The notes: generated by a model from the letters alone, not told the origin. A stretch of 64,000 nt of DNA from Lewinellaceae bacterium (GCA_020636005.1 JACJYR010000001.1:2980501-3044500), one strand, 5' to 3'; positions 54,497-63,375 are shown, counted from the first letter of the stretch. Translations and numbers: made by a program.

Positions 54497-55402
54497 ATGA
54501 AAAAATACGTTTTACTAATCCTTTGCTTTTCATTTTTTATCACCCTTCACGCCCAGGAACTGGAGGTTTCCGTCACCATCAACACCCCCAAGCTGCAAAC
54601 AGCCGACCCCAAAGTCTTTGAAACGCTGGAAACTGCCATCCAGGAATTTATGAACAACCAGAAATGGACCGATGGCACCTATGAGCCGCTGGAGCGCATC
54701 AAGGTGAACATCGTGATGACCATTACCAAAGAACTGAGCGCCAATACATTCGAGGCAGACCTCTCCCTGCAGTCCATTCGTCCGGTTTTCAACAGCACCT
54801 ATGAAACACCCCTTTTCAAGCACCAGGATAAAGACGTTACGTTTAGTTACCAGCAATTCCAGCCGCTGGAGTACAGCCAAACTACGTTCACCAACAACCT
54901 GACGTTTGTCCTGGCCTATTATGCCTATATGGTCATTGGTATGGACTACGATTCGTTTTCACCTTTTGGCGGCGATCCTTATTACCAGCAAGCGCAGGAC
55001 ATTGTGAACCGGGTGCCCCCTACCATTGCCTCCAACGTTCCTGGCTGGCGTTCTGTCGAGAACAACCGCAACCGCTATTGGCTGGTGGAGAACATGCTTT
55101 CCCCCCGCATCCGACCCTTCCGGCAGGCTATTTACGACTACCACCGGCAGGGCCTGGATATGATGTACCAGGATGCCTATGCTGCCCGTGCCGTGATGAC
55201 GCTGGCCATAGAGTCCCTGGCAGAGGTAAACCAGAGCTATCCGAACTCGGTGATCATGCAGGTATTTGCCAATACCAAATCGGATGAAATCATCGAAATA
55301 TACAAGGCGGGAGCGACCCAGGAAAAAAACAGCGTGATCAAGGTCATGGAACGGGTAGATCCTTCCAGGGCTTCGAATTACAGGCAGGGTATTGGCAAAT
55401 AG
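54497..55402 (+). CDS. porD: DUF4835 / PorD-type T9SS protein
   Basis: 301 residues. Signal peptide (YVLLILCFSFFITLHAQ). The mature part is ELEVSVTINTPKLQTADPKVFETLE, then NDP-type barrel-like strands, FNSTYETPLFKHQDKDVTFSYQQFQPLEYS, YYAYMVIGMDYDSFSPFGGDPYY, and HYWLVENMLSPR-type segment RYWLVENMLSPRIRPFR followed by YHRQGLDMMYQD, all typical of DUF4835. Family members are annotated as T9SS protein PorD and usually sit downstream of coaBC as here. Starts 8 bases after the coaBC stop. The exact role in secretion is unclear. Confidence 0.85.
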   Translation: MKKYVLLILCFSFFITLHAQELEVSVTINTPKLQTADPKVFETLETAIQEFMNNQKWTDGTYEPLERIKVNIVMTITKELSANTFEADLSLQSIRPVFNSTYETPLFKHQDKDVTFSYQQFQPLEYSQTTFTNNLTFVLAYYAYMVIGMDYDSFSPFGGDPYYQQAQDIVNRVPPTIASNVPGWRSVENNRNRYWLVENMLSPRIRPFRQAIYDYHRQGLDMMYQDAYAARAVMTLAIESLAEVNQSYPNSVIMQVFANTKSDEIIEIYKAGATQEKNSVIKVMERVDPSRASNYRQGIGK

Positions 55403-55421
55403 GGAAAGTTCGTGTTCCAAA

Positions 55422-55466
55422 AAAGAAAATGCAGGCAGATCCCGGATCTGCCTGCATTTTCTTTTT
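55422..55466 (+). terminator. Intrinsic terminator of the bamD-porD unit
   Basis: Perfect 21-bp stem (55422-55442 with 55444-55464) followed by T residues. It ends 15 bases before repeat copy B begins. Confidence 0.88.
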
Positions 55467-55517
55467 ACAGCGGTAGTCGGTAAGGATCGAAGGAAAAATA
55501 ATCCCGATCTCACATCG

Positions 55518-56953
55518 CATAGGCGTCAACTTAAATTTATTTCATACAAAAATTCGAGATAGCATTTTCGGGATTTTCGTTTGTCATGGGAATAATATCT
55601 GGCAAGCTCACCGATGAAAACATCGAGGTCGCTTGTCAAAAGTATTTCCCAAAACCGTTCTTTGACAAAATCGGCGAACAGCAGCATGCTGATGAATTTC
55701 TTCTTTTCTTCGTAAACCCGGTGCACAAAATACCCATACCAAGCCCCCATTGTCAAGGTCAACCAAGCAAGCATCAGGTAGATGGTCATGGCTGCCCTCG
55801 GTGGCGATATTGTTTCCCTGCCTTCGAAGAACTTGTCCAGGTTGAACTTGCTTTTCCAACACTTGAACACTATTTCAATGCGCCAACGGTACCGGTAGGC
55901 CCTGATGATGTCCCGGCCCCCCCAGGTTTCCTTGTTGACATTTGTTATGAAAATGGTCCAGCCCAGCAGTTGGATGTACTCTCTGGAATGGGCGGCCTTT
56001 GCACTGCGGTCAGTACGGGCCTTGTGCTGCCTCATCCGTTTGGCCTCTTCAGGGGCTTCGATGGCCACCAGGCGGACTGGCAGTTTCTCCTTGCCCCCCA
56101 GCAATATTTCCTTGTCAAGGACTTGGCGGCCTGCTTTTTTCAAAGCCTTGAGCTCTTTCAGCAAATCCATTTTTTCCCCGGTCTGCGCATCAAAAACGGT
56201 TGTCCCAAAGCGGAGGCGGGACAGGAAAAACGCCTTTTTCTCCATGATCGCCCGGAAGGCGGCCAGCACAAAATACCCTTTGTCCCGGATCACAAGGCAG
56301 CCTGCCGTGAGTATTTCAACGATACGGTGCGCAAAACCCTGGTCATTTTCACGGTAACTCCCCACAAAAACCCCTTCGTAGGATTCACTCACCAATTCCA
56401 TGCGCAACTGTATGCGGGCAGTGGCACATTCCCCGTGGGTTTTGCTGTGGGGGCCGGGGTAGAAAGATGACAGGTTGCGGGGCAGCCCCACACAGGTGCT
56501 GTCCTCAACATAGACCTCCTTGAACGGTGCGAAGAGGGCAACCCCCTGGTGGCCGTTTGAGGCCGTGCACTGTTTGAGTACAAACCCCAAAAGTTGGCGG
56601 GCAAAAGCTTCGTGCCTGAACTGGAGTTTTTTTTGGAGGCCTTGTTTGGAGACCAGCTTTTGGGTCAGCCGCCCTATGCTTTTTGCCCAGTCCCTCAGCC
56701 CCGTCTGCCCAAGCTGTACCATCATGCAAAAACCAAGAAAAAAACTATATCCGGTGACTTTCCTCGGCTCCCGCTTTTGGAAACCGCTACTTTTTGCGAT
56801 GGCGTTTATTTGTTGTTCGCCAATTTTTCGCTTAATTTGTTCCAACTTAATTTTCATATGCTGTTTAGGTGTTCTGAATGTTGATTTGAACAAACCTAAG
56901 CAGCATTTTTATTTTATCTAATCATATTCGGTTTTTTTAAGTTGACGCCTATG
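55518..56953 (-). mobile_element. IS4-family insertion sequence
   Basis: 1436 bp with 18-bp perfect terminal inverted repeats (CATAGGCGTCAACTTAAA at 55518-55535 and its complement at 56936-56953). The flanks repeat CGATCTCACATCG (55505-55517 and 56954-56966), i.e. a 13-bp target duplication; because the target is itself a palindrome, the outermost 4 bp per side can also be read as inverted repeat, giving 11, 9, 7 or 5 bp instead. One transposase gene fills it, and it looks intact. Confidence 0.9.
55526..56893 (-). CDS. IS4-family DDE transposase
   Basis: 455 residues. DDE residues: first Asp in VYVEDSTCVGLP, second in VIRDKGYFVLAAF, and Glu within YRWRIEIVFKCWKSKF, the YREK signature (Y-2-R-3-E-6-K) of the IS4 family. 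The C-terminus (EFLYEINLS) runs into the left inverted repeat. No frameshift or internal stop, so likely functional. Inserted between porD and the carboxynorspermidine synthase gene. Confidence 0.9.
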   Translation of the reverse strand: MFKSTFRTPKQHMKIKLEQIKRKIGEQQINAIAKSSGFQKREPRKVTGYSFFLGFCMMVQLGQTGLRDWAKSIGRLTQKLVSKQGLQKKLQFRHEAFARQLLGFVLKQCTASNGHQGVALFAPFKEVYVEDSTCVGLPRNLSSFYPGPHSKTHGECATARIQLRMELVSESYEGVFVGSYRENDQGFAHRIVEILTAGCLVIRDKGYFVLAAFRAIMEKKAFFLSRLRFGTTVFDAQTGEKMDLLKELKALKKAGRQVLDKEILLGGKEKLPVRLVAIEAPEEAKRMRQHKARTDRSAKAAHSREYIQLLGWTIFITNVNKETWGGRDIIRAYRYRWRIEIVFKCWKSKFNLDKFFEGRETISPPRAAMTIYLMLAWLTLTMGAWYGYFVHRVYEEKKKFISMLLFADFVKERFWEILLTSDLDVFIGELARYYSHDKRKSRKCYLEFLYEINLS

Positions 56954-57136
56954 CGATCTCACATCGGGATTATTTATAAAAAACCCTTCCAGTACTGAGG
57001 TTTCAAAATCAAAACAGGGAAGTTATTTTTTCATCGTTACTGAGAATTATGGGCCACTTTGTTTATCCTGTCCTGAAAACCAGTCAGCTTATTTGGCAAC
57101 AAAATAATAAGCGCCCACCTTTTAAACGCATGGGCA

Positions 57137-58342
57137 TTAAACCTCCAAATCCACATCAAAACGCTCCTCCCAAGGCAGCCCATGCCCACCCAGTTTCTCT
57201 AAAAACGGATCAGGGTTAAATTGCTCCACATTGAACACCCCTTTGCCCGACCACTCGCCCGTCAGCATCATCATCGCCCCTGTCATGGCAGGCACCCCGG
57301 TGGTGTAGCTTACTCCCTGGGCTCCTGTTTCCTCAAAAGCAGCTTTGTGGCTGCAATTGTTCCAGATATAATAAGTGTGTTCCTTACCAGCTTTGATGCC
57401 GCGGATACGGCAACCGATAGAGGTCTGGCCGGTGTAGTTGTCGCCTAAACTGCCCGGATCGGGCAGTACGGCTTTCAGGAATTCCAACGGGATGATTTCC
57501 ACGCCTTTATACATGACCGGCTCGATGCTGGCCATGCCGATGTTTTGGATGACCCGCAGGTGGGTGAGGTACTCCTGCCCGAAGGTCATCCAGAAGCGGG
57601 CCCGCTTGATGGTGGGAAAATGCTTCACGAGGCTTTCCAGTTCTTCATGGAAGAGCAGGTAAGATTCTTTCGGCCCGATATCGGGATAATTAATGGGTTG
57701 GTGGATCTCGAACGGCTCGGTCTCTACCCACTGGCCGTTTTCCCAGTATTTCCCTTTTTGGGTAATTTCCCGGATATTGATTTCCGGGTTGAAATTGGTG
57801 GCAAAGGCCTTGCCGTGGTCACCTGCGTTGGCGTCCACGATGTCGAGGTAGTGTATTTCGTCGAAATGGTGCTTGGCGGCACGGGCAGTGAAGATACCCG
57901 TTACGCCGGGGTCGAAGCCGCAACCCAGCACGGCCAGCAGGCCGGCATCGGCAAAGCGGTCGTGGTAGGCCCACTGCCAGCTATATTCAAATTTGGCGAC
58001 CTCCTTGGGTTCATAGTTGGCCGTGTCGAGGTAGTGGGTGCCCGTTTGAAGGCAGGCTTCCATGATGGTCAAATCCTGGTAGGGAAGGGCAACGTGGATG
58101 ACCATTTTGGGCCTAAAGGCTTCGATGAGCGCCACCAGTTGCGGCACGTCATCGGCGTCCACTGCAGCGGTGGCAATACTGTTGTGCCCAGTGGCTGCCA
58201 TTGCGTCTTTAGCGATTACATCGCACTTGCTTTTGGTGCGGCTGGCCAACAAGATGTCGGAAAAAATTTCAGGGTGTTGGGCACATTTGAAAACGACGAC
58301 CCTTCCTACGCCGCCTGCGCCGATGATGAGGACTTTTGACAT
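57137..58342 (-). CDS. Carboxynorspermidine/carboxyspermidine synthase (saccharopine dehydrogenase family)
   Basis: 401 residues from ATG 58342 (SKVLIIGAGGVGRVVVFKCAQ); upstream in-frame codons reach repeat copy C and are not plausible. NAD(P)-binding IGAGGVGRVV, DILLASRTKSKCDVIA, VIHVALPYQDLTIMEACLQTGTHYLDTANYE, AVLGCGFDPGVTGIF, VDANAGDHGKAFATNFNPEINIRE, VLPDPGSLGDNYTGQTSIGCR and ISYTTGVPAMTGA match the Vibrio enzyme that joins aspartate semialdehyde to a diamine. The product is decarboxylated to (nor)spermidine. The partner decarboxylase is not in the window. Confidence 0.87.
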   Translation of the reverse strand: MSKVLIIGAGGVGRVVVFKCAQHPEIFSDILLASRTKSKCDVIAKDAMAATGHNSIATAAVDADDVPQLVALIEAFRPKMVIHVALPYQDLTIMEACLQTGTHYLDTANYEPKEVAKFEYSWQWAYHDRFADAGLLAVLGCGFDPGVTGIFTARAAKHHFDEIHYLDIVDANAGDHGKAFATNFNPEINIREITQKGKYWENGQWVETEPFEIHQPINYPDIGPKESYLLFHEELESLVKHFPTIKRARFWMTFGQEYLTHLRVIQNIGMASIEPVMYKGVEIIPLEFLKAVLPDPGSLGDNYTGQTSIGCRIRGIKAGKEHTYYIWNNCSHKAAFEETGAQGVSYTTGVPAMTGAMMMLTGEWSGKGVFNVEQFNPDPFLEKLGGHGLPWEERFDVDLEV

Positions 58343-58520
58343 GAGTGGTGTTTGAGAGTTTTGAGTTTCTGGTTTTGAGTGGTTAGGGGCGTAAAAGTAG
58401 GAAATGGGACAGAATGGGGTAAACACTTTTAAAGACCAATCCCCTAAATTCGCACCGAATAGCCATATATAAATGGCATTTTTCAACTAAGGATCGAAGG
58501 AAAAATAATCCCGATGTGAA

Positions 58521-60216
58521 ATACGGCTTTTGCACCGAAAAAAATCGCTGCCTCAACGCCGGTTATTCGGCTCAGAATGCAGTACTTCTGGCAAAAGCCC
58601 CCAAGTTCTTTGATATTTCAGGATAACCAATCCTGCTTCCCGGGCAGTGTTGTGCTGCCAGGAATCCCAAGTGAACCAATCATGTTCGCTCCGCACTCCT
58701 AAACGTAGGCAAGACATGGTGCCAGGCCTTGGAATATTTTTTCCATTGACTGCCCTTTTTTCATCATCACAAAGACGTGTTCGATGAGCAGGGCGAGCCC
58801 TTCGGCCTTCATCAGCCTCCGCAGGAAAGGCAGCGTGCTGTTCGTCTCCGTTTGGAGCCGCTGTTGAATACTTGACAAGAGGCCAGAGTCGTGGACTGTA
58901 CATTTGAGCATGGAGTATGCGACGACCACAAAGGCGACATACGTTTGTATAGCCTTCTCGTTTCGCACCTGGTACCCTTCCAGCCCTTCGGCCTTGCCCT
59001 CCTGGTGATAGGTCTCAACAGGCCATCTGTGCCGGCGGATGCGCAGAATGCCACTGGGACGCCAGTCCAGGCGGTTGGTGACCGTGAATGTGGGCCGGTC
59101 ACTCAGGTCTTCCCGCAGGAAGGAGATGACCAGCCGTTGTTTTTTATCGAAGCCCCTTACACGGTGGTTGGCAAAATAGGCATAGCATATCTGCTTTTCC
59201 CCTTTGTAAGTAAAGCCTGTTTTTTGGACGTTGTTGCGGGGGGAAGGCCCTTGCCGCAGTTTCTTGACAAGCTCTTTGAGCGGCACCTCATTGCCACTGT
59301 CCCGGTCGGTGGCGTACTGATCCTCCCGCAGGGCACCTACGTAATCCAGGCCAAGTTCCCCGCTGATGGCCCCGCACAGTTCGGCAGAGGTGAAGCCTGT
59401 GTCCAGGGCGACAGGGAAGCTGTCTTGTGGGCACATGGAACGGAACTTCCGCAGCAGTTCAAGGGCGATGAGGTTTTTGGTCTTATAGATGCCGGCCACA
59501 CCGGGGTGTTTCTTCCGGCCGTCCTTGTAGCGGGCACGGATATAGTTGCGCCACTGTTGGGGCTGGCTGTGTCTGTTGTCCCATTTCTGTTCGTTTATCA
59601 CAAAGCCCCGGCCACGCAGGTAAGTGGCCACGGCTTCCCAATCGGGCGGCTCCCACATACGGTACAAGACAGGATAGTCCGTCAGGTCGTCGCTGTAGTG
59701 CAGCGTGACCAGGTCGTGCGCCCAACGGTAGCATTTGTGGACATAATCGAAATGATAGTAGATATTGTCGAAGTGCCTGCCATAGTGCTTCAGCAGGCTA
59801 TTGTCCACACTCAGCACGCCCTTTTCCTTGAAGCAGGTACCGGCACCGCCCTGGAGCATGTCCAGCCGGACAAGGTTGATTTCTTCAAGGTCAAAGTTCT
59901 GGCGGTTGAAGAATTTGTTGAAACTGGCCTGGTGTCGGGGGGAATGGATGAACATCCGGTTGATGGCCTCCAGGGTCTTGTTGTCGCTGACAATGAACCC
60001 CGATACGGCCTTCTTGAAATGTTCATAGCCTTCCGGGCTGAAACAATGCTCAAAAATCGGGGCGTATTTCTTTACAATACTTGGAAAGTCAACCAATAGC
60101 ATCATGTTCTCAGTTTTGGAACAAAAGGTAATGGTTTTAACTTTTGAACCAAAATGGTTATCCTAAAATGTCAATGAACTGGGGTTTTATGGCCGATTTC
60201 GGTGCAAAAGCCGTAT
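58521..60216 (-). mobile_element. DDE insertion sequence (IS4/IS701-like)
   Basis: 1696 bp with 20-bp perfect terminal inverted repeats (ATACGGCTTTTGCACCGAAA at 58521-58540 and its complement at 60197-60216). The flanks duplicate GTGAA (58516-58520 and 60217-60221); a 7-bp reading TGTGAAA is possible if the outermost base is taken as target. One transposase gene is present, and about 158 bases between the left repeat and its stop codon are non-coding. Confidence 0.9.
58699..60105 (-). CDS. DDE transposase, IS4/IS701-like
   Basis: 468 residues. Likely catalytic residues: Asp in LSVDNSLLKHYG, Asp in PVALDTGFTSAEL and Glu in RRHRWPVETYHQEGKAEGLEGYQ. The last resembles the insertion-domain and Glu region of IS4-superfamily enzymes that process cut-and-paste elements. 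The protein is unrelated in sequence to the transposase at 55526. No frameshift seen. The precise IS family (IS701, ISH3 or IS4 subgroup) needs a database. Confidence 0.82.
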   Translation of the reverse strand: MMLLVDFPSIVKKYAPIFEHCFSPEGYEHFKKAVSGFIVSDNKTLEAINRMFIHSPRHQASFNKFFNRQNFDLEEINLVRLDMLQGGAGTCFKEKGVLSVDNSLLKHYGRHFDNIYYHFDYVHKCYRWAHDLVTLHYSDDLTDYPVLYRMWEPPDWEAVATYLRGRGFVINEQKWDNRHSQPQQWRNYIRARYKDGRKKHPGVAGIYKTKNLIALELLRKFRSMCPQDSFPVALDTGFTSAELCGAISGELGLDYVGALREDQYATDRDSGNEVPLKELVKKLRQGPSPRNNVQKTGFTYKGEKQICYAYFANHRVRGFDKKQRLVISFLREDLSDRPTFTVTNRLDWRPSGILRIRRHRWPVETYHQEGKAEGLEGYQVRNEKAIQTYVAFVVVAYSMLKCTVHDSGLLSSIQQRLQTETNSTLPFLRRLMKAEGLALLIEHVFVMMKKGQSMEKIFQGLAPCLAYV

Positions 60217-60305
60217 GTGAAATCGGGATTATTTTTAAAAAACCCCTCCATTGCTGGGGTTTTCAAAATCAAAATGGTGAAATTATTTTTTCATCATTAC
60301 TAAAA

Positions 60306-60386
60306 ATGGTATCAAAAGTTGGCCGCAATGACCCCTGCCCTTGCGGCAGCGGCAAAAAGTACAAGAAGTGTTGCATGAACAAGTAG
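60306..60386 (+). CDS. SEC-C motif miniprotein
   Basis: 26 residues from ATG 60306: [20 protein letters not shown] followed by KCCMNK. The zinc-binding SEC-C motif ([13 protein letters not shown]) makes up nearly the whole product. In SecA it is the C-terminal SecB- or ribosome-binding tail. It could be a real stand-alone zinc peptide, as found in other Bacteroidota, or the end of a decayed gene. It begins 4 bases after repeat copy C. Confidence 0.55.
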   Translation: MVSKVGRNDPCPCGSGKKYKKCCMNK

Positions 60387-60427
60387 GCCAAAACGCCTTT
60401 TCCACATCAAACCATCCAAAAATCAAT

Positions 60428-60435
60428 TACCTTTG
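60428..60435 (+). promoter_or_regulatory. Possible -7 promoter element upstream of repeat copy D
   Basis: TACCTTTG fits TAnnTTTG. If it serves the CorC/HlyC-type gene at 60616, the leader would be about 180 bases and would contain repeat copy D. Confidence 0.35.
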
Positions 60436-60469
60436 CCACTGATTCTTAACAATTTGTGGCTTTGGCCGT

Positions 60470-60523
60470 AAGGATCGGAGAAAACAGTCCCGGAGCCAGT
60501 TCGGGATTTTGTTTTTAATAACC
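60470..60523 (+). repeat. Palindromic repeat, copy D (partial, diverged)
   Basis: AAGGATCGGAGAAAACAGTC, a CCCGGAGCCAGTTCGGG hairpin and a T-rich stretch align to the first half of copies A-C; the second half is absent or unrecognisable. Confidence 0.65.
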
Positions 60524-60615
60524 ATTTTCCTTGCCCCATCCCTACCATCAAATTGATGTGTTGATTTTTCATCAACCAAAAAATAAATACTCCAACAGAC
60601 GTTAGCCAACCATCC

Positions 60616-61944
60616 ATGGTTCTAAAGATATTACTCACTGTCTTTTTAGTATTGTTAAACGGTTTTTTCGTCGCTGCCGAATTCGCCATTGTAAAAGTAC
60701 GGCTGTCGCAGCTGCAAGTCCGCTCCGAAAAAAGCATCACGGCCCGCCTTGCGGAAAGCCTTGTAGCCAACCTGGACGGCTACCTGGCCGCCACCCAGTT
60801 GGGCATTACCCTCGCCAGCCTCGGACTTGGGTGGATTGGCGAATCCATCGTGGCCGAAATCATTATGTCGGTAATGGGCTTTTTCAACCTGGACATCACG
60901 CCAGAGCTGGCCCATAATATCGCCCTGCCCGTTGCTTTTGCCGTCATCACTGTGCTGCATATCGTTTTTGGCGAACTGGCACCCAAGTCCCTCGCCATCC
61001 GCCACCCCATCAATACCACCCTCGCCGTTGCTGCACCGCTTCGGGTCTTTTACCTGGTGTTCAGGCCTTTTATCTGGATGCTAAATGGCTTTGCCAATTT
61101 CGTGTTGAAACTGATCGGCCTGGAGCCTGTGCCCCACGAGGGCATCCATTCAGAGGAAGAACTGAAACTCATCATCGCCGAAAGCGCAGAAGGCGGGGCC
61201 ATCGAGGCATCGGAGCGTGAACTGATACAGAATGTGTTCGACTTTGACGACCGCTTTATCTGGCAAATCCTGCGGCCCCGGACGCAAATTGCTGCCATTG
61301 AGGTGGAAACGGATATTGAAGTGGCTATATCTTATTCCCTTCAGGAAGGCTATTCCCGCTTCCCGGTGTACAAGGAGAGCATTGACAACATCCTCGGCTT
61401 CGTCCATACCAAAGACCTACTGCTGCTTTCCCGCCAGACCAACGGCAAAAAAATCAGGGATATCCTCCGCCCGGTGCTCTACGTTTCTTCCAGCAAAAAA
61501 GTCATCCGCCTACTCAGGCAGTTCCAGAAAGAACATGTGCAATTGGCCGTTGTGGTCAATGAATTTGGGGGAACCGTTGGCATCGTCACCCTGGAAGACA
61601 TCATCGAAGAACTGGTTGGCGAGATACAGGACGAATACGACACCGAAACGCCCATCGTTGAAAAAGTGAAGGAAAATGTTTTCAAAATACAGGCACAGAA
61701 CCCATTGGACGAGATAAACGAGTTCGTACCGGTCCCCTTTCCCGAAGGCGATGAGTACCACACACTTTCCGGCCTGTTATTAAAAGTAAACGAAGACATT
61801 CCCGAGGAAGGCGAAGTGATCCTGCTGGACGAATACGAGGTCAAGATTCTCAAGATGTTCCAGGCCAGCCCCGAACTGGTGGAGGTGGAATACAAGCCGG
61901 TTTTGGACATCAAAGTCGAGAAAAACAACGATGCGGGGAAGTAG
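60616..61944 (+). CDS. CNNM/CorC (HlyC)-family transporter-like protein
   Basis: 442 residues. N-terminal CNNM/DUF21 membrane domain (~1-195) with NGFFVAAEFAIVKVRLSQL and YLAATQLGITLASLGLGWIGE, followed by IAFGELAPKSLAIRHP-type segment HIVFGELAPKSLAIRHP. A CBS pair (~210-335: RPRTQIAAIEVE, YSRFPVYKESIDNILGFVHTKDLL, VVVNEFGGTVGIVTLEDIIEELVGEI). C-terminal CorC_HlyC domain (~350-435: HTLSGLLLKVNEDIPEEGEVILLDEYEVKIL). Members are linked to Mg2+/Co2+ efflux; the haemolysin name is historical. Convergent with the next membrane-protein gene. Confidence 0.92.
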   Translation: MVLKILLTVFLVLLNGFFVAAEFAIVKVRLSQLQVRSEKSITARLAESLVANLDGYLAATQLGITLASLGLGWIGESIVAEIIMSVMGFFNLDITPELAHNIALPVAFAVITVLHIVFGELAPKSLAIRHPINTTLAVAAPLRVFYLVFRPFIWMLNGFANFVLKLIGLEPVPHEGIHSEEELKLIIAESAEGGAIEASERELIQNVFDFDDRFIWQILRPRTQIAAIEVETDIEVAISYSLQEGYSRFPVYKESIDNILGFVHTKDLLLLSRQTNGKKIRDILRPVLYVSSSKKVIRLLRQFQKEHVQLAVVVNEFGGTVGIVTLEDIIEELVGEIQDEYDTETPIVEKVKENVFKIQAQNPLDEINEFVPVPFPEGDEYHTLSGLLLKVNEDIPEEGEVILLDEYEVKILKMFQASPELVEVEYKPVLDIKVEKNNDAGK

Positions 61945-61958
61945 CTTCATTCCAAACT

Positions 61959-63359
61959 TCAATCTATATCCTGGTATTTCCCTTTTCCCAAGTCAAAGTA
62001 TTTTTTGTTCAGTTTTTCCACTGGAATGGCCTTGAAAGGCGAGAGGAAATAACTGTCGCTTTCCAGTTCCTTTTCGTACTGCTTAAAATCGGGCAGGATG
62101 AGCAGCGTCTTGGCATGTTTTGCCCCATGGAGTGAGGACAAGTGCAAGGCCGTGAAGGTGGCGCCCCATTCCATGAGTACGGTGTCCATCGGGACGTTTT
62201 CTTTTTTGAGTAAAAAACGGTTGCCAGCCGGCTGCTCCAATTTTTTTTCAATCCAGGTGTATTGGCGGCCGAAAGTGCGGTGGTTGGCGGCGATGGCAGC
62301 AAGGCGCAGTGCCATCAGGCTTATTAGGAAAATGCCGAGGTAGCCACCTGTTTTTGCAGGCCCCTTTTTATCCCAGCCGCCGGCTACGTCGAACCAAAAA
62401 GGCGTGGCTACAAATATGCTCAAAGGCAGGTAGGTCACCTCCGAATAAAACCGGTAAGGGGCTTCGGGATCGGAAATATTGTACAACAGGAGAAAGCCCA
62501 GGAAGAACGACCACACCAGTGCCAATTTCAGCCAGCGTTTTTTAACAATATAGAAAATACTCACCAGTGCCAGCAGGATGGGCAGCATGTAGTAATAGTG
62601 AAAACACCGATTCAGGAAAACCAGATTGGCAGGGATGGTTTGAAAATTTGGGAAATACTGTTCCCAGTAGTTTTGAAAATCAACCTGCTTGGCGGCCTCG
62701 TACCAATTGGTAAAATAGATGGACTTGAAGGCAGCCACAGCAAGAAAAACGCCCAACAAGAGCAGGTAGCGCCTATGCCACAACACCTTGTTGGATATCC
62801 CCAAAAAAAGCCAGAGGAAAAGGAAAAACACCAGCGATAATTTGTGAGAAAACCCAACCGTAACAAGTAGCGGCAACAACGCTGCCCATATCCATTTCTG
62901 CCCCAATTCCGGGAAACGCAGCACGATGCCGAACACCAGCAACAGGAGGGACAGCCCCAGGTAAAATTCGCTTTGCATGTGGTAAAATGTATCCAGCGAA
63001 ATCAGCGTGAACAAGAACAGGAGCACCCATCCGAGCAGGTCGTTATTCAGATAGCGCACCAACAGATGATAAACCAGTAGGTAAAACAAAAGGTAGGCTA
63101 CAGAAAAACCCAACCCGAGTGCCCAAAGCGGCGCACCCATTTCCAACAAAAAGAAAGGTAAAATCTGTGGAAGTGCCGTGACGAAGCGGTAATGGTAAAC
63201 CTGGATAGCCCCCTCATTGATCATGTTGAAAAGCTGAAACCCAGCATCCATAAAAAACGCCCGCTCCTTGTAATAAACCATCGCCATTACCAGCAACACC
63301 AGCCAAACGGCATAACCCAACCTGCGAAAAAAAGGACTTTGGAATTGGTATTCTCTCAT
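61959..63359 (-). CDS. Hypothetical polytopic membrane protein
   Basis: 466 residues. About ten hydrophobic helices up to ~350 (YAVWLVLLVMAMVYY, ALGLGFSVAYLLFYLLVYHLL, DLLGWVLLFLFTLISLDTF, YLGLSLLLLVFGIVL, IWAALLPLLVTVGF, LSLVFFLFLWLFLG, YLLLLGVFLAVAAF, MLPILLALVSIFYIV, LALVWSFFLGFLLLY, LGIFLISLMALRLAA) and a soluble C-terminal region (~365-466). The layout recalls GT-C type glycosyltransferases, but the Asp motif expected in the first loop (MDAGFQLFNMINEG) is only suggestive. The start codon lies in a GAATGAGA repeat 15 bases after the S24 gene stop, so the two are likely co-transcribed. Confidence 0.7.
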   Translation of the reverse strand: MREYQFQSPFFRRLGYAVWLVLLVMAMVYYKERAFFMDAGFQLFNMINEGAIQVYHYRFVTALPQILPFFLLEMGAPLWALGLGFSVAYLLFYLLVYHLLVRYLNNDLLGWVLLFLFTLISLDTFYHMQSEFYLGLSLLLLVFGIVLRFPELGQKWIWAALLPLLVTVGFSHKLSLVFFLFLWLFLGISNKVLWHRRYLLLLGVFLAVAAFKSIYFTNWYEAAKQVDFQNYWEQYFPNFQTIPANLVFLNRCFHYYYMLPILLALVSIFYIVKKRWLKLALVWSFFLGFLLLYNISDPEAPYRFYSEVTYLPLSIFVATPFWFDVAGGWDKKGPAKTGGYLGIFLISLMALRLAAIAANHRTFGRQYTWIEKKLEQPAGNRFLLKKENVPMDTVLMEWGATFTALHLSSLHGAKHAKTLLILPDFKQYEKELESDSYFLSPFKAIPVEKLNKKYFDLGKGKYQDID

Positions 63360-63375
63360 TCTCTCCTGCTCTCAT
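63351..63375 (-). repeat. GAATGAGA-type repeat at the S24/membrane-protein junction
   Basis: Minus strand TAATGAGAGCAGGAGAGAAT continues into GAGAGAAT. The stop of the S24 gene and the start codon of the membrane-protein gene lie in or next to this repeat. Confidence 0.5.

Larger units (their letters stand above)
55482..57043 (+). repeat. Palindromic repeat, copy B (split by an insertion sequence)
   Basis: Left part 55482-55517 and right part about 56954-57043 rejoin into a copy close to copy A: AAGGATCGAAGGAAAAAT, hairpin with CTCAC loop, second hairpin, and TTTTTTCATCGTTACT. The insertion sequence interrupts the loop of the first hairpin. Confidence 0.85.
58489..60302 (+). repeat. Palindromic repeat, copy C (split by an insertion sequence)
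   Basis: Left part 58489-58520 and right part 60217-60302 rejoin into the same unit: AAGGATCGAAGGAAAAATAA, hairpin ATAATCCCGAT-GTGAA-ATCGGGATTAT, second hairpin CCTCCA-TTGCTGGGG, and TTTTTTCATCATTAC. The second insertion sequence occupies the loop position. Confidence 0.85.
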
